The translations under genes and the position numbers were made by a program. Below the pieces are notes generated by a model. That model was given only the letters and a program-made list of their open reading frames with translations, was not told the DNA's origin and did no database searches. Shown piece after piece: positions 8,437-16,489 of a stretch of DNA of 36,212 bases. This DNA is from MESE01 sp036675035 (GTDB lineage Bacteria; Pseudomonadota; Gammaproteobacteria; Burkholderiales; Burkholderiaceae_D), in assembly GCA_036675035.1 (NCBI GenBank), contig JAKFFO010000078.1, positions 1 to 36,212 of the forward strand. Reading direction: 5' to 3'. Position 1 is the stretch's first letter; each line of letters starts with the position of its first letter.

Positions 8437-9228
8437 ATGAAGCGCGTTTTCATTACCGGGGCATCGAGCGGCATAGGCGCCGCGCTCGCGCAGCGCTATG
8501 CGGAACAAGGCGCCGTGCTCGGACTGGTCGCGCGGCGTCGCGACATGCTGGAACAATTGGCGGCCGGCCTGCCGAACCCGGAGCGTCACCGGATTTACCC
8601 GCTCGACGTCACCGATCATTCGGCGCTTGCGGATGCGGCATCCGATTTCATCGATGCGATGAACGGGATTGATGTAGTAGTCGCCAATGCCGGTGTTTCA
8701 CATGGCACGCTGACCGCGATCGCCAGCGACCAGCCGGTGTTCGAACGCATTCTCGCCACCAATGTCAGTGCGATGGTCGCCAGCTTTGCGCCGTTCATCG
8801 ACACGTTGAAAGCGCAGGCAAAATCCGGCAACCGCCACTGCCGCCTGGTCGGCATCGGCAGCGTCAGCGGAATTCGCGGCTTGCCCGGAGCGGGCGCTTA
8901 CAGCGCCTCCAAGGCAGCAGTCATCAGCTATTGCGAATCGCTGCGGGTGGAACTGAAAGGTAGCGGCGTCAAAGTGGTCACGATCTGTCCCGGCTATATC
9001 GATACGCCGATGACCCGCGCCAACTCGTACCCGATGCCGTTCCTGATGCCGCCCGACACATTCGCTGCGCGCGCCGTGAGCGCAATCGATGCCGGCACAA
9101 GTTATGCGGTGATTCCATGGCAAATGGGGATAATCGCCAAGCTGTTGCGCTTGTTGCCGAACTGGCTATACGACCTGGCGTTTGCAAACGCGCCGCATAA
9201 AGCGCGCAACGCGCCTGAGCAGAAATGA
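8437..9228 (+). CDS. Short-chain dehydrogenase/reductase
   Basis: This 263-residue classical SDR has the nucleotide-binding TGASSGIG at residues 7-14, the NAG motif in VVANAGVSHG, and the catalytic Y155-S-A-S-K159. A C-terminal hydrophobic stretch (IIAKLLRLLPNWLYDLAF) could associate with membrane. The ATG at 8437 has GGAG at 8427-8430; an in-frame TTG at 8413 would add eight residues. The physiological substrate is unknown. The stop overlaps the next start by 4 nt (ATGA), so it is translationally coupled with the BtuF-like gene. Confidence 0.88.
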   Translation: MKRVFITGASSGIGAALAQRYAEQGAVLGLVARRRDMLEQLAAGLPNPERHRIYPLDVTDHSALADAASDFIDAMNGIDVVVANAGVSHGTLTAIASDQPVFERILATNVSAMVASFAPFIDTLKAQAKSGNRHCRLVGIGSVSGIRGLPGAGAYSASKAAVISYCESLRVELKGSGVKVVTICPGYIDTPMTRANSYPMPFLMPPDTFAARAVSAIDAGTSYAVIPWQMGIIAKLLRLLPNWLYDLAFANAPHKARNAPEQK

Positions 9229-10040
9229 GCCTGGTCGATGCCATCGGCCGCGAGCACCGCGATATCGCATCGCTGCAGATAGCGCCGCGCATCGTGTCGC
9301 TGGTGCCGTCGATCACCGAATTGCTGTGCGATCTCGGCCTGGCGCAGTGGCTGGTCGGGCGCACCGGCTTTTGCGTGCATCCCGCCGGCACGGTGGGTTC
9401 GATTGCCAAGATCGGCGGCACCAAGGATGTCAACCTCGGCAAGATCCGCGCCCTGGCGCCGACCCATCTGATCGTCAATATCGATGAAAACGAAAAGCCG
9501 ACGGTCGATGCATTGGCGCAGTTCATTCCCCATGTAATCGTCACGCATCCGCAGCATCCACGTGACAACCTGGCGCTGTATCGCTTGCTGGGCGGTATTT
9601 TTTGCGCGGACGGCAAGGCCGGGGAGCTATGCGGGGCGTTTGAGAAAGAATATGCGGCACTGACTGCGCTTTCGCCGCGTGCGCCCAAAACCGTTCTGTA
9701 CTGTATCTGGCAAGACCCTTGGATGACGCTATCGCGCGACACCTATATTGCACAGATGCTGGCGCAGATCGGCTGGCAGCAATGGACCGCCACCGATCCC
9801 GCAGAGGCCGCCCGGCGCTATCCGAAATTCACCTGGTCGCAAGATGTGGTCGATGCAGTCGACGAAGTGCTGCTGTCGAGCGAGCCGTATCGTTTCACGG
9901 AGGCTCATGTGGACGCGCTGGAACAGCAGATCGGCAAACCGGTGCGGCTGGTCGATGGCGAGATGATGTCGTGGTACGGGAGCCGTGCGATTGGCGGGTT
10001 GCGCTATCTGCGGCAACTGGCTGCCGCGGAGCATTCCTGA
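9225..10040 (+). CDS. BtuF-like helical-backbone metal-receptor protein, no signal peptide
   Basis: The 271-residue protein resembles periplasmic cobalamin/iron-siderophore binding proteins: RIVSLVPSITELLCDLGL at about 24-41 and VGRTGFCVHP follow the BtuF pattern. The N-terminus (MSLVDAIGREHRDIASLQ) has no signal peptide or lipobox, and no ABC permease or ATPase gene lies nearby. It is therefore probably cytosolic. The start overlaps the SDR stop (ATGA), so cotranslation is likely. Ligand and role are unknown. Confidence 0.75.
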   Translation: MSLVDAIGREHRDIASLQIAPRIVSLVPSITELLCDLGLAQWLVGRTGFCVHPAGTVGSIAKIGGTKDVNLGKIRALAPTHLIVNIDENEKPTVDALAQFIPHVIVTHPQHPRDNLALYRLLGGIFCADGKAGELCGAFEKEYAALTALSPRAPKTVLYCIWQDPWMTLSRDTYIAQMLAQIGWQQWTATDPAEAARRYPKFTWSQDVVDAVDEVLLSSEPYRFTEAHVDALEQQIGKPVRLVDGEMMSWYGSRAIGGLRYLRQLAAAEHS

Positions 10041-10164
10041 TCAGCGTCACCGGAACATGAGCCGCATCGGTAACAAGGCATGTCTTTCCTTCGGCAACGG
10101 CGCGTGCGGCCATTCCGGCCTTTTTCCTCTGCTGCGACGCAAAAAATTCTGCGGCTTTCCACAG

Positions 10165-10193
10165 TTGTGAAGCGAAGATCGACTCGGCATAAT
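10165..10193 (+). promoter_or_regulatory. Candidate sigma-70 promoter for tctCBA
   Basis: TTGTGA (10165-10170) and CATAAT (10188-10193) are separated by 17 bp in the 259-bp gap before tctC. They match consensus at four and five of six positions. The implied leader is about 100 nt. Confidence 0.45.
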
Positions 10194-10299
10194 GTGCCTC
10201 GAAGCATGTCCTTGTTGCGGCCAGCTTGACGATTGGCCGGCAAGGGCGTAAATCAATCCAGAATAGCATCGAATCCATCCTCACCAAAGGAGACGTCCC

Positions 10300-11277
10300 A
10301 TGAAATCCAAATCCCTACGCCTGCTTGCCGGTATTGCGTTGATGGCAAGTGCCTTCGCCCATGCTCAGAGCGCTTATCCGACCAAGCCGATCACGATGAT
10401 CGTGCCATTCTCCGCCGGCGGTCCTACCGATACGGTCGCGCGCCTGCTGGCGCAGGCGATGAGCGCCGATCTGAAGCAGCAAATCATCATCGAAAACGTC
10501 GGCGGCGCCGGCGGCACGCTGGGTGCCGGTCGCGTGGCCAAGGCCGATCCGGACGGCTACACCGTCCTCCTGCATCACATCGGCATGTCGACTGCGCCGG
10601 CCTTGTACCGCAAGCTGTCGTTCAAGCCGACTGAAGACTTCGCCACCATCGGCCTGGTCAACGAAGTGCCGATGACCATCGTCGCGCGCGCCGATTTCCC
10701 GGCGAAGGACTTGAAGGAAGCGGTCGATTACATCAAGAAGAACAAGGACACGGTCACCTACGCGAACGCCGGCCTGGGCGCGGCTTCGCACCTGTGCGGC
10801 ATGCTGTTCATGAAGGCGATCGACACGCAGCTGACCACCATTCCCTACAAGGGTACCGGGCCGGCGATGAATGACCTGTTGGGCGGCAAGATCGATTTCA
10901 TGTGCGATCAGACCACCAATACCACCAGCCAGATCAAGGCGGGCAAGATCAAGGTCTACGCCGTCACCACCAAGGAGCGCGTACCGTCTCTGCCGGACGT
11001 GCCGACCGCGCAGCAAGCCGGCGTGCCCGGATTCGAAGTCGGCGTATGGCATGGCCTGTACGCCCCCAAGGGTACACCCGCGCAGGTGGTGCAGCGCCTG
11101 AACCAGTCGCTCAAGGTGGCCTTGAAGGACGCTACCCTCAAGCAACGCTTCAACGATCTCGGCACCGAACCCATTGCTGAAAAGATGGCAACGCCGGAAG
11201 CGCACATGGCGCACCTGAAGGCACAAATTGCGCTGTGGGATCCGATCATCAAGGCAGCAGGCGCGTTTGCTGACTGA
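10300..11277 (+). CDS. tctC: TctC/Bug-family periplasmic solute-binding protein
   Basis: The 325-residue protein has a signal peptide (about residues 1-22, AFAHA-QS). It shows the Bug (TctC) family signatures YPTKPITMIVPFSAGGPTD and DPDGYTVLL. AAAGGAG precedes the ATG at good spacing. It should capture a carboxylate in the periplasm and deliver it to the TctA/TctB membrane pair encoded next. The exact ligand (citrate/tricarboxylate in the founding member, others in many Bug proteins) cannot be read from sequence. A strong terminator separates it from tctB. Confidence 0.92.
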   Translation: MKSKSLRLLAGIALMASAFAHAQSAYPTKPITMIVPFSAGGPTDTVARLLAQAMSADLKQQIIIENVGGAGGTLGAGRVAKADPDGYTVLLHHIGMSTAPALYRKLSFKPTEDFATIGLVNEVPMTIVARADFPAKDLKEAVDYIKKNKDTVTYANAGLGAASHLCGMLFMKAIDTQLTTIPYKGTGPAMNDLLGGKIDFMCDQTTNTTSQIKAGKIKVYAVTTKERVPSLPDVPTAQQAGVPGFEVGVWHGLYAPKGTPAQVVQRLNQSLKVALKDATLKQRFNDLGTEPIAEKMATPEAHMAHLKAQIALWDPIIKAAGAFAD

Positions 11278-11310
11278 TTTTTGCTTCGGACTATCGGAGT
11301 CGCAGAAGAA

Positions 11311-11336
11311 AAGGCCGGATTGCTCCGGCCTTTTTT
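11311..11336 (+). terminator. Intercistronic terminator between tctC and tctB
   Basis: AAGGCCGGA (11311-11319) and TCCGGCCTT (11324-11332) form a perfect 9-bp stem with the tetraloop TTGC. A T-run extends to 11336. Partial read-through would give more binding protein than membrane protein. Confidence 0.88.
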
Positions 11337-11383
11337 AAAGGCTTTTGCGATGACACTGCATTACCGCCAAAGGAGGCCGGAAA

Positions 11384-11842
11384 TTGATTTCGCACATACG
11401 TAACCCCAGAGATTTCTGGGCTGGCATCATCTACCTGGCGATCGGCGTCGGCGCTTTCTGGATGGCGCAGGACTACAGGATGGGCAGCGCCATCAAGATG
11501 GGGCCCGGCTACTTTCCGGCCGCGCTGAGCGGACTGCTGGCGCTGATCGGCGTCATCTCGCTGATCCGCTCCGTGATCCGGCCGGGCGAGGCGGTCGGCG
11601 GTTTCGCGCTGAAGGCACTGGTGCTGGTGGTTGGCGGCACGTTCCTCACCGGCTATCTGATGCGGCATGCCGGCCTGGTGATAGCACTGCCGTTTCTGGT
11701 GATAGTCACTGCATTGGCCAGCATCAAGTTTCGCTGGACCTGGGCATTGGCGCTGGCTGCCGGCATGACGCTGTTCAGTGCCCTGGTCTTCGTCATGGCG
11801 TTGGGCCTGCCGGTTCCCCTGTTCGGCAGCTGGTTCGACTGA
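11384..11842 (+). CDS. tctB: TctB-family small membrane subunit
   Basis: The 152-residue protein has about four hydrophobic helices (roughly 11-28, 46-63, 73-90, 98-140 with a break), typical of the TctB (DUF1468) subunit of tripartite tricarboxylate transporters. The start is TTG at 11384 behind AAAGGAGG ending 7 nt upstream, a near-perfect ribosome-binding site that outweighs the rare start codon. It sits 14 nt before tctA. Confidence 0.87.
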   Translation: MISHIRNPRDFWAGIIYLAIGVGAFWMAQDYRMGSAIKMGPGYFPAALSGLLALIGVISLIRSVIRPGEAVGGFALKALVLVVGGTFLTGYLMRHAGLVIALPFLVIVTALASIKFRWTWALALAAGMTLFSALVFVMALGLPVPLFGSWFD

Positions 11843-11856
11843 CCCGGAGTCTCTAC

Positions 11857-13362
11857 ATGGAATTGTTAACCAATCTCGGCATCGGTTTCGACGTTGTCTT
11901 CACCTGGTCGAACCTGCTGTACTGCTTTTTAGGCGTATTTCTGGGCACCGCGATCGGTGTCTTGCCCGGCCTCGGGCCGACCGCCACCATTGCCATGCTG
12001 CTGCCGATGACCTTCGGCCTGCCGCCCACTTCGTCGCTGATCATGCTCGCCGGGATTTATTACGGCTCGCAATACGGCGGTTCGACCACCGCGATTCTCG
12101 TCAACATGCCCGGCGAGGCGGCTTCGGTCGTTACTGCGCTCGATGGCTATCAGATGGCGAGAAATGGCCAGGCTGGCAAGGCCTTGGCAACGGCTGCGCT
12201 GGGCTCCTTCTTTGCCGGCTGCGTCGCCACTGTGCTGATCGCGCTGTTCGCTCCGGCGCTGTCGGACATCGCGCTCGAATTCGGACCGACCGAACGCTTT
12301 TCGCTGATGGTGCTCGGCCTGGTTGCTTCCATCGTGCTGGCGCACGGCTCGTTGCTGCATGCGGTGGCAATGGTGTTGTTCGGGCTACTGCTGGGCACGG
12401 TCGGCAGCGACATCATTTCCGGCACGCCGCGCTTTACTTTCGACATGCCGGAACTGTACGAGGCGCGCGACAAGTTCGTCGTGATCGCGATGGGCATGTT
12501 CGGCCTGGCCGAAATCATTCGCAATCTGGAAAACGAAGAGACGCGTTCGGTGATGGTCAAGAAGATCACCGGACTGATGCCGACCAAGGAAGACTTCAAA
12601 CGCATCGCCGCGCCGGTTTTGCGCGGTACCGCTATCGGTTCCGCGATGGGTATTCTGCCAGGCAGCGGCTCGATCATGGGTGCTTTCGCCTCTTACTCGA
12701 TCGAGAAAAAGATTTCCCGGCATCCGGAGCAATTCGGCAAGGGTGCGATCGAGGGCGTGGCGGGGCCGGAGTCGGCCAACAATGCCGGTGCGCAGACATC
12801 CTTCATTCCGATGCTGACCCTGGGCATTCCATCGAACCCGGTGATGGCGCTGATGATCGGCGCCATGATCATCCAGGGCATCGTGCCGGGACCATCGGTC
12901 ATCACCGATCACCCGCAACTGTTCTGGGGCATCATCGTGTCGATGTGGATCGGCAACCTGTTTCTGATCGTGCTGAACCTGCCACTGATCGGCCTGTGGG
13001 TACGCATGATCCTGGTGCCCTACCATTTGCTGTATCCGGCGATCCTGGTGTTCTGCTGCATCGGCGTCTTCAGCCTGAACAATACGCAATTCGACATCTA
13101 CCTGCTGGCGCTGTTCGGGTTGATCGGTTATGTCTTTACCAAGCTCGGCTGCGAACCGGCACCGCTGATCCTCGGCTTCATTCTCGGCCCGATGATGGAA
13201 GAAAACCTGCGGCAGGCGATGCTGATTTCACGCGGCGACGCTACCGTCTTCGTGCGCGAACCGATCAGCGCCGTCATGCTGGTGATTTCGGTGGTCGCGA
13301 TGGCGCTGGTGCTGCTGCCGTCATTGCGAAAGAAGCGCGAAGAAGCTTTCGTCGAATCGTAA
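11857..13362 (+). CDS. tctA: TctA-family large membrane permease subunit
   Basis: The 501-residue polytopic protein matches TctA. It has the conserved GVLPGLGPTATIAMLLP near residues 32-48, YYGSQYGGSTTAILVNMPGE after it, and a second repeat-like GILPGSGSIMG in the C-terminal half. It forms the channel for sodium- or proton-coupled uptake of the carboxylate bound by TctC. GGAG lies upstream of the ATG. A bidirectional-looking terminator follows. Confidence 0.94.
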   Translation: MELLTNLGIGFDVVFTWSNLLYCFLGVFLGTAIGVLPGLGPTATIAMLLPMTFGLPPTSSLIMLAGIYYGSQYGGSTTAILVNMPGEAASVVTALDGYQMARNGQAGKALATAALGSFFAGCVATVLIALFAPALSDIALEFGPTERFSLMVLGLVASIVLAHGSLLHAVAMVLFGLLLGTVGSDIISGTPRFTFDMPELYEARDKFVVIAMGMFGLAEIIRNLENEETRSVMVKKITGLMPTKEDFKRIAAPVLRGTAIGSAMGILPGSGSIMGAFASYSIEKKISRHPEQFGKGAIEGVAGPESANNAGAQTSFIPMLTLGIPSNPVMALMIGAMIIQGIVPGPSVITDHPQLFWGIIVSMWIGNLFLIVLNLPLIGLWVRMILVPYHLLYPAILVFCCIGVFSLNNTQFDIYLLALFGLIGYVFTKLGCEPAPLILGFILGPMMEENLRQAMLISRGDATVFVREPISAVMLVISVVAMALVLLPSLRKKREEAFVES

Positions 13363-13387
13363 GACCCGTACTATTGGCTTGACACGG

Positions 13388-13416
13388 CGGCGCCTCTGAT
13401 CGAGGCGCCGTTTTTT
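13388..13416 (+). terminator. Rho-independent terminator after tctA
   Basis: CGGCGCCTC (13388-13396) and GAGGCGCCG (13402-13410) form a perfect 9-bp stem with loop TGATC, followed by six T. It lies between convergent genes; on the minus strand the hairpin has no matching T-run. Confidence 0.92.
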
Positions 13417-13455
13417 ATGCTGGCGGCGGCACCTGCCGATCGGCAATATACTGCT

Positions 13456-14520
13456 CTATCTGACCTGAAACCGAATCACTCCATCCGCCGCCAATTCCCG
13501 CCGCAACATGCCGTCCAGCCACAGCTTGTGCAAATGCGCCAGCGCTTCGCCCAGTGCAAACGACATCTGGTGTGCGTCGAGCGCACGGCGGAACATGATC
13601 GGCACGATATCGGCCGCCGATTGCGGCGTGGCGCAGGCCTCGACCACTTCGGCCAGCCGTGCCGCGTGATGGTCGGACAATTGCGAAATCCGCGTATGCA
13701 GGCCGCGGAACGGTTTGCCGTGGGACGGCATCACGAAAGTGTCGGCTGGCAGGCCGTTGAACTTTGCCAGCGAATCGAGGTATTGCTGTACCGGGTTGGC
13801 CTCGGGTTCGATTGCAAATACCGACACATTGGTTGATATGCGCGGCAACACCATGTCGCCCGAGATCAGCACGTTCAGCTTTTCGCAATACAGCGCAGCG
13901 TGCTCCGGCGAATGTCCGAACCCGGTGATCACGCGCCACGCATTGCCGCCGATGCTGACATGGTGGCCATCCTGCATGCGACGGTAAGCCGCCGGAACCG
14001 ACGGCACCAGCGTCTGGTAATGGCTCTTGCGGCCTTTCATCTTGTCCAGCATTTCCGGGTCGCTCAGGCCGTGCCGCTGAAAGTGCGGGAGCATTGCCGT
14101 GCCGTCCGATCCCGGCAGCGATGCCGACATCATGCGCGCAAACGCATATTCGCCGGTCGTCATCCACAGCCGCACGTTCCAGCGTGTACACAGCCAGTCC
14201 GCCAGTCCGATGTGGTCGGGATGGCAATGGGTCGCGATTACCCGCACCACCGGCAGGCCGCGCAGGTGCGCAGAAAATATGTTTTCCCAGGCCGCGCGCG
14301 TCTCGTCGCTCGCGATTCCGCAGTCGACAATGGTCCAGCCGCGCACCAGCCCGGTTTCGGTTTCGACCTCGTCTTCCAGCAGCCACAGGTTGATATGGTT
14401 CAGCGCAAACGGCAAGCCCATGCGCAGCCACAGCATGCCGGGTGCGATTTCGAGCACCGAGCCGAGTTCGGGCAGGGTTTCGCCCAGCGGATAGTCGAGT
14501 TGCGATTCAAGTGGATTCAT
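13456..14520 (-). CDS. Metallo-beta-lactamase-fold hydrolase
   Basis: The 354-residue protein has the zinc motif H98-C-H100-P-D102-H103 (THCHPDHIG), then GFGHSPEH, SGDMVLP and PSHGKPF, giving the full metal-ligand set of a glyoxalase II-like hydrolase. The C-terminal about 80 residues are a helical extension with a winged-helix look, as in LACTB2-type proteins. The ATG at 14520 is the only good start. It is divergent from liuR across 133 bp, and the LiuR box lies in that gap, so it may belong to the same regulon. A thioester substrate would fit acyl-CoA catabolism, but this is inference. Confidence 0.87.
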   Translation of the reverse strand: MNPLESQLDYPLGETLPELGSVLEIAPGMLWLRMGLPFALNHINLWLLEDEVETETGLVRGWTIVDCGIASDETRAAWENIFSAHLRGLPVVRVIATHCHPDHIGLADWLCTRWNVRLWMTTGEYAFARMMSASLPGSDGTAMLPHFQRHGLSDPEMLDKMKGRKSHYQTLVPSVPAAYRRMQDGHHVSIGGNAWRVITGFGHSPEHAALYCEKLNVLISGDMVLPRISTNVSVFAIEPEANPVQQYLDSLAKFNGLPADTFVMPSHGKPFRGLHTRISQLSDHHAARLAEVVEACATPQSAADIVPIMFRRALDAHQMSFALGEALAHLHKLWLDGMLRRELAADGVIRFQVR

Positions 14521-14588
14521 GAGAATTCTTTTGACCTGGTCAGATACTGCTGAAGTTCACATTTGTGGAATACGCGCCTACAATGTGT

Positions 14589-14604
14589 TTGACGTTAACG
14601 TAAA
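14589..14604 (+). promoter_or_regulatory. LiuR operator box upstream of liuR
   Basis: TTGACGTTAACGTAAA, with the perfect 10-bp palindrome ACGTTAACGT at its centre (14592-14601), differs at one position from the box before liuA. It overlaps the predicted -35 and spacer of the liuR promoter, consistent with autoregulation by a MerR-family protein. Confidence 0.75.
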
Positions 14605-14617
14605 GTGCCATTCTAAA
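14589..14617 (+). promoter_or_regulatory. Predicted liuR promoter
   Basis: TTGACG (14589-14594) is spaced 17 bp from TCTAAA (14612-14617). The -35 element is the left end of the LiuR box. The predicted transcript starts about 30 nt before the liuR ATG. Confidence 0.5.
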
Positions 14618-14653
14618 CATAAACCCCGTTTCCCGTTGACCACACGTCATACC

Positions 14654-15103
14654 ATGCCGACCTATACCATCACTGAACTGGCGCGCGAATTCGACATCAC
14701 GCCGCGCGCGATTCGTTTTTACGAAGATCAGGGACTGATCAGCCCCAAGCGCGAAGGCACCGGCGGGCGCACCAGGGTCTATTCGGCGCGCGAGCGGACA
14801 CGGCTGAAGCTGACGCTGCGCGGCAAGCGGCTCGGCCTGACCTTGTCGGAAATCAAGAGCCTGGTCGATATGTACGAATCGCCAAAGGATTCAGCGGCAC
14901 AACTGAATCGTTTCCTGGCGGTGCTGGCGCAACATCGCGAAATGCTGGAACAACAACGCGAAGACCTGGACGTGACATTGACCGAAATCGCCGCCCATGA
15001 AGCGCAATGCCGCCGCATGCTGGAAGGCGGAAAGGCGGCCAGGGCAAAGGAAAAGCCCGCTCTCAAAAAGCCGGCGACGGTCCGCAGCAGGCAGACCGCG
15101 TGA
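14654..15103 (+). CDS. liuR: MerR-family regulator of leucine/isovalerate genes, LiuR
   Basis: The 149-residue protein starts with the MerR helix-turn-helix YTITELAREFDITPRAIRFY at residues 3-22, then the wing (GGRTRVYSARERTRLKLTLR) and a coiled-coil dimerisation helix with LAQHREMLEQQREDLDVTL. It lacks the cysteine pattern of metal-sensing MerR proteins, as expected of LiuR. The Lys/Ala/Arg-rich tail is probably disordered. The ATG at 14654 gives the proper N-terminus; there is no clear Shine-Dalgarno. Position directly before ivd, and matching palindromic boxes before both liuR and ivd, support the LiuR assignment. Confidence 0.88.
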   Translation: MPTYTITELAREFDITPRAIRFYEDQGLISPKREGTGGRTRVYSARERTRLKLTLRGKRLGLTLSEIKSLVDMYESPKDSAAQLNRFLAVLAQHREMLEQQREDLDVTLTEIAAHEAQCRRMLEGGKAARAKEKPALKKPATVRSRQTA

Positions 15104-15125
15104 GCGTATCGAAAGGCGGATTTAC

Positions 15126-15147
15126 TTTACGTTTACGTAAACGTCAA
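15126..15147 (+). promoter_or_regulatory. Double LiuR operator upstream of liuA
   Basis: The site has a perfect 16-bp palindrome ACGTTTACGTAAACGT at 15129-15144. Read on the minus strand, 15147-15132 is TTGACGTTTACGTAAA, 15 of 16 identical to the liuR box. On the plus strand 15126-15141 is a second, overlapping version (TTTACGTTTACGTAAA). It overlaps the predicted -35. Confidence 0.8.
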
Positions 15148-15160
15148 TTAACGGTATGAT
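15132..15160 (+). promoter_or_regulatory. Predicted liuA operon promoter
   Basis: TTTACG (15132-15137) and TATGAT (15155-15160) are spaced 17 bp. The geometry relative to the LiuR box is the same as at liuR, with the -35 at the box edge. The leader to the liuA ATG is about 130 nt. Confidence 0.5.
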
Positions 15161-15297
15161 TTTGACTGTTGTGCCACGCAGGCGATGATTTCGCCCGTTT
15201 CGTGTTTACCCGATAATTTCGTATTCCCGATGACGGTTCATGCAGCGGCGCATCTTGTCCGTCATCCAGGCAAACCCCTGAACCATGTGAGGATGTA

Positions 15298-16482
15298 ATG
15301 ATCGATTTACCCGGCTTGAACTTTGACCACGGCGAAGATATCGCCGCATTGCGCGACAGCGTCCGGCAATTCGCGCAGGCGGAGATCGCACCGCGCGCTG
15401 CCGAGATCGATCGCACCGACCAGTTCCCGATGGATTTGTGGAAAAAAATGGGCGATCTGGGCGTGCTGGGCGTGACTGTCGAAGAAGAATACGGTGGCAC
15501 CGCGATGGGCTATCTCGCGCATATCGTCGCGATGGAAGAGATCTCGCGCGCATCGGCATCGGTCGGGCTGTCGTACGGCGCGCATTCGAATCTTTGCGTG
15601 AACCAGATTCGCCGCAACGGCACCGAAGAACAGAAAAAGCAATATCTGCCGAAACTGATTTCGGGTGACTATGTCGGCGCGCTCGCGATGTCGGAACCGA
15701 ATGCCGGATCGGACGTGGTCAACATGAAGTTGCGCGCCGAATGGAAGGGCGACCGCTGGGTATTGAACGGCACCAAGATGTGGATCACTAACGGGCCGGA
15801 TGCCGATGTGCTGGTGGTGTACGCAAAAAGCGATATCGAAGCCGGGCCGCGTGGAATGACCGCCTTCCTGGTTGAAAAGAATTTCAAGGGGTTCGGCGTC
15901 GCGCAAAAACTCGACAAGCTCGGCATGCGCGGTTCGCACACCGGCGAACTGGTGTTCCGGGATTGCGAAGTGCCGGCAGAAAACATCCTGGGCGGCGTCG
16001 GCAAGGGCGTGAATGTTCTGATGTCCGGGCTCGACTATGAGCGCAGCGTATTGTCCGGCGGCCCGCTCGGCATCATGCAAGCCTGTATGGATGTGGTGGT
16101 TCCGTATGTCCATGAACGCAAGCAGTTCGGCCAGCCGATCGGTGAATTCCAGTTGATGCAGGGAAAAATCGCCGACATGTATTCGACCATGATGGCGTGC
16201 AAAGCCTATGTGTATGCGATGGGGCAGGCGTGCGATCGCGCGAAGACGCCGGAAGCGGTGCGCGCGCTGCGCAAGGATGCGGCCGGCGCGATCCTGTATT
16301 CGGCCGAGAAGGCGACCTGGATGGCGGGCGAAACGATTCAGGCGCTGGGCGGCAACGGCTATATCAACGACTACCCGGCAGGCCGCCTGTGGCGCGATGC
16401 GAAGCTGTACGAGATCGGCGCAGGCACCAGTGAAATCCGCCGCATGCTGATCGGCCGCGAACTGTTCGCGGAAACCAGGTAA
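15298..16482 (+). CDS. liuA: Isovaleryl-CoA dehydrogenase
   Basis: The 394-residue FAD flavoenzyme oxidises isovaleryl-CoA to 3-methylcrotonyl-CoA in leucine breakdown. Acyl-CoA dehydrogenase motifs are present: ALAMSEPNAGSDVV, WVLNGTKMWITNG and the C-terminal YEIGAGTSEIRRMLIGRE. The catalytic base is predicted as E248 in DYERSVLSGGPLGIMQA, the helix position used by isovaleryl-CoA dehydrogenases rather than the C-terminal position of medium- and short-chain enzymes (here replaced by G in EIGAGTSE). GAGG precedes the ATG. The gene follows liuR and its operator and probably starts the liu operon. Confidence 0.95.
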   Translation: MIDLPGLNFDHGEDIAALRDSVRQFAQAEIAPRAAEIDRTDQFPMDLWKKMGDLGVLGVTVEEEYGGTAMGYLAHIVAMEEISRASASVGLSYGAHSNLCVNQIRRNGTEEQKKQYLPKLISGDYVGALAMSEPNAGSDVVNMKLRAEWKGDRWVLNGTKMWITNGPDADVLVVYAKSDIEAGPRGMTAFLVEKNFKGFGVAQKLDKLGMRGSHTGELVFRDCEVPAENILGGVGKGVNVLMSGLDYERSVLSGGPLGIMQACMDVVVPYVHERKQFGQPIGEFQLMQGKIADMYSTMMACKAYVYAMGQACDRAKTPEAVRALRKDAAGAILYSAEKATWMAGETIQALGGNGYINDYPAGRLWRDAKLYEIGAGTSEIRRMLIGRELFAETR

Positions 16483-16489
16483 TTCTGCG

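Noticed and set aside
10108..10127. Terminator after the BtuF-like gene (GGCC-ATTCC-GGCC plus T-run)
   Set aside because: The stem is only four or five pairs, too weak to call.
11778..13382. A 534-codon open frame overlapping tctA in another frame
   Set aside because: It is Arg/His-rich with no domain pattern, and tctA in the same DNA has full family motifs. High-GC codon bias leaves alternate frames open.
14556..14570. Near-palindrome TTCACATTTGTGGAA between the hydrolase and liuR as a second operator
   Set aside because: It occurs once, has a mismatch, and has no second copy in the window to support a motif.
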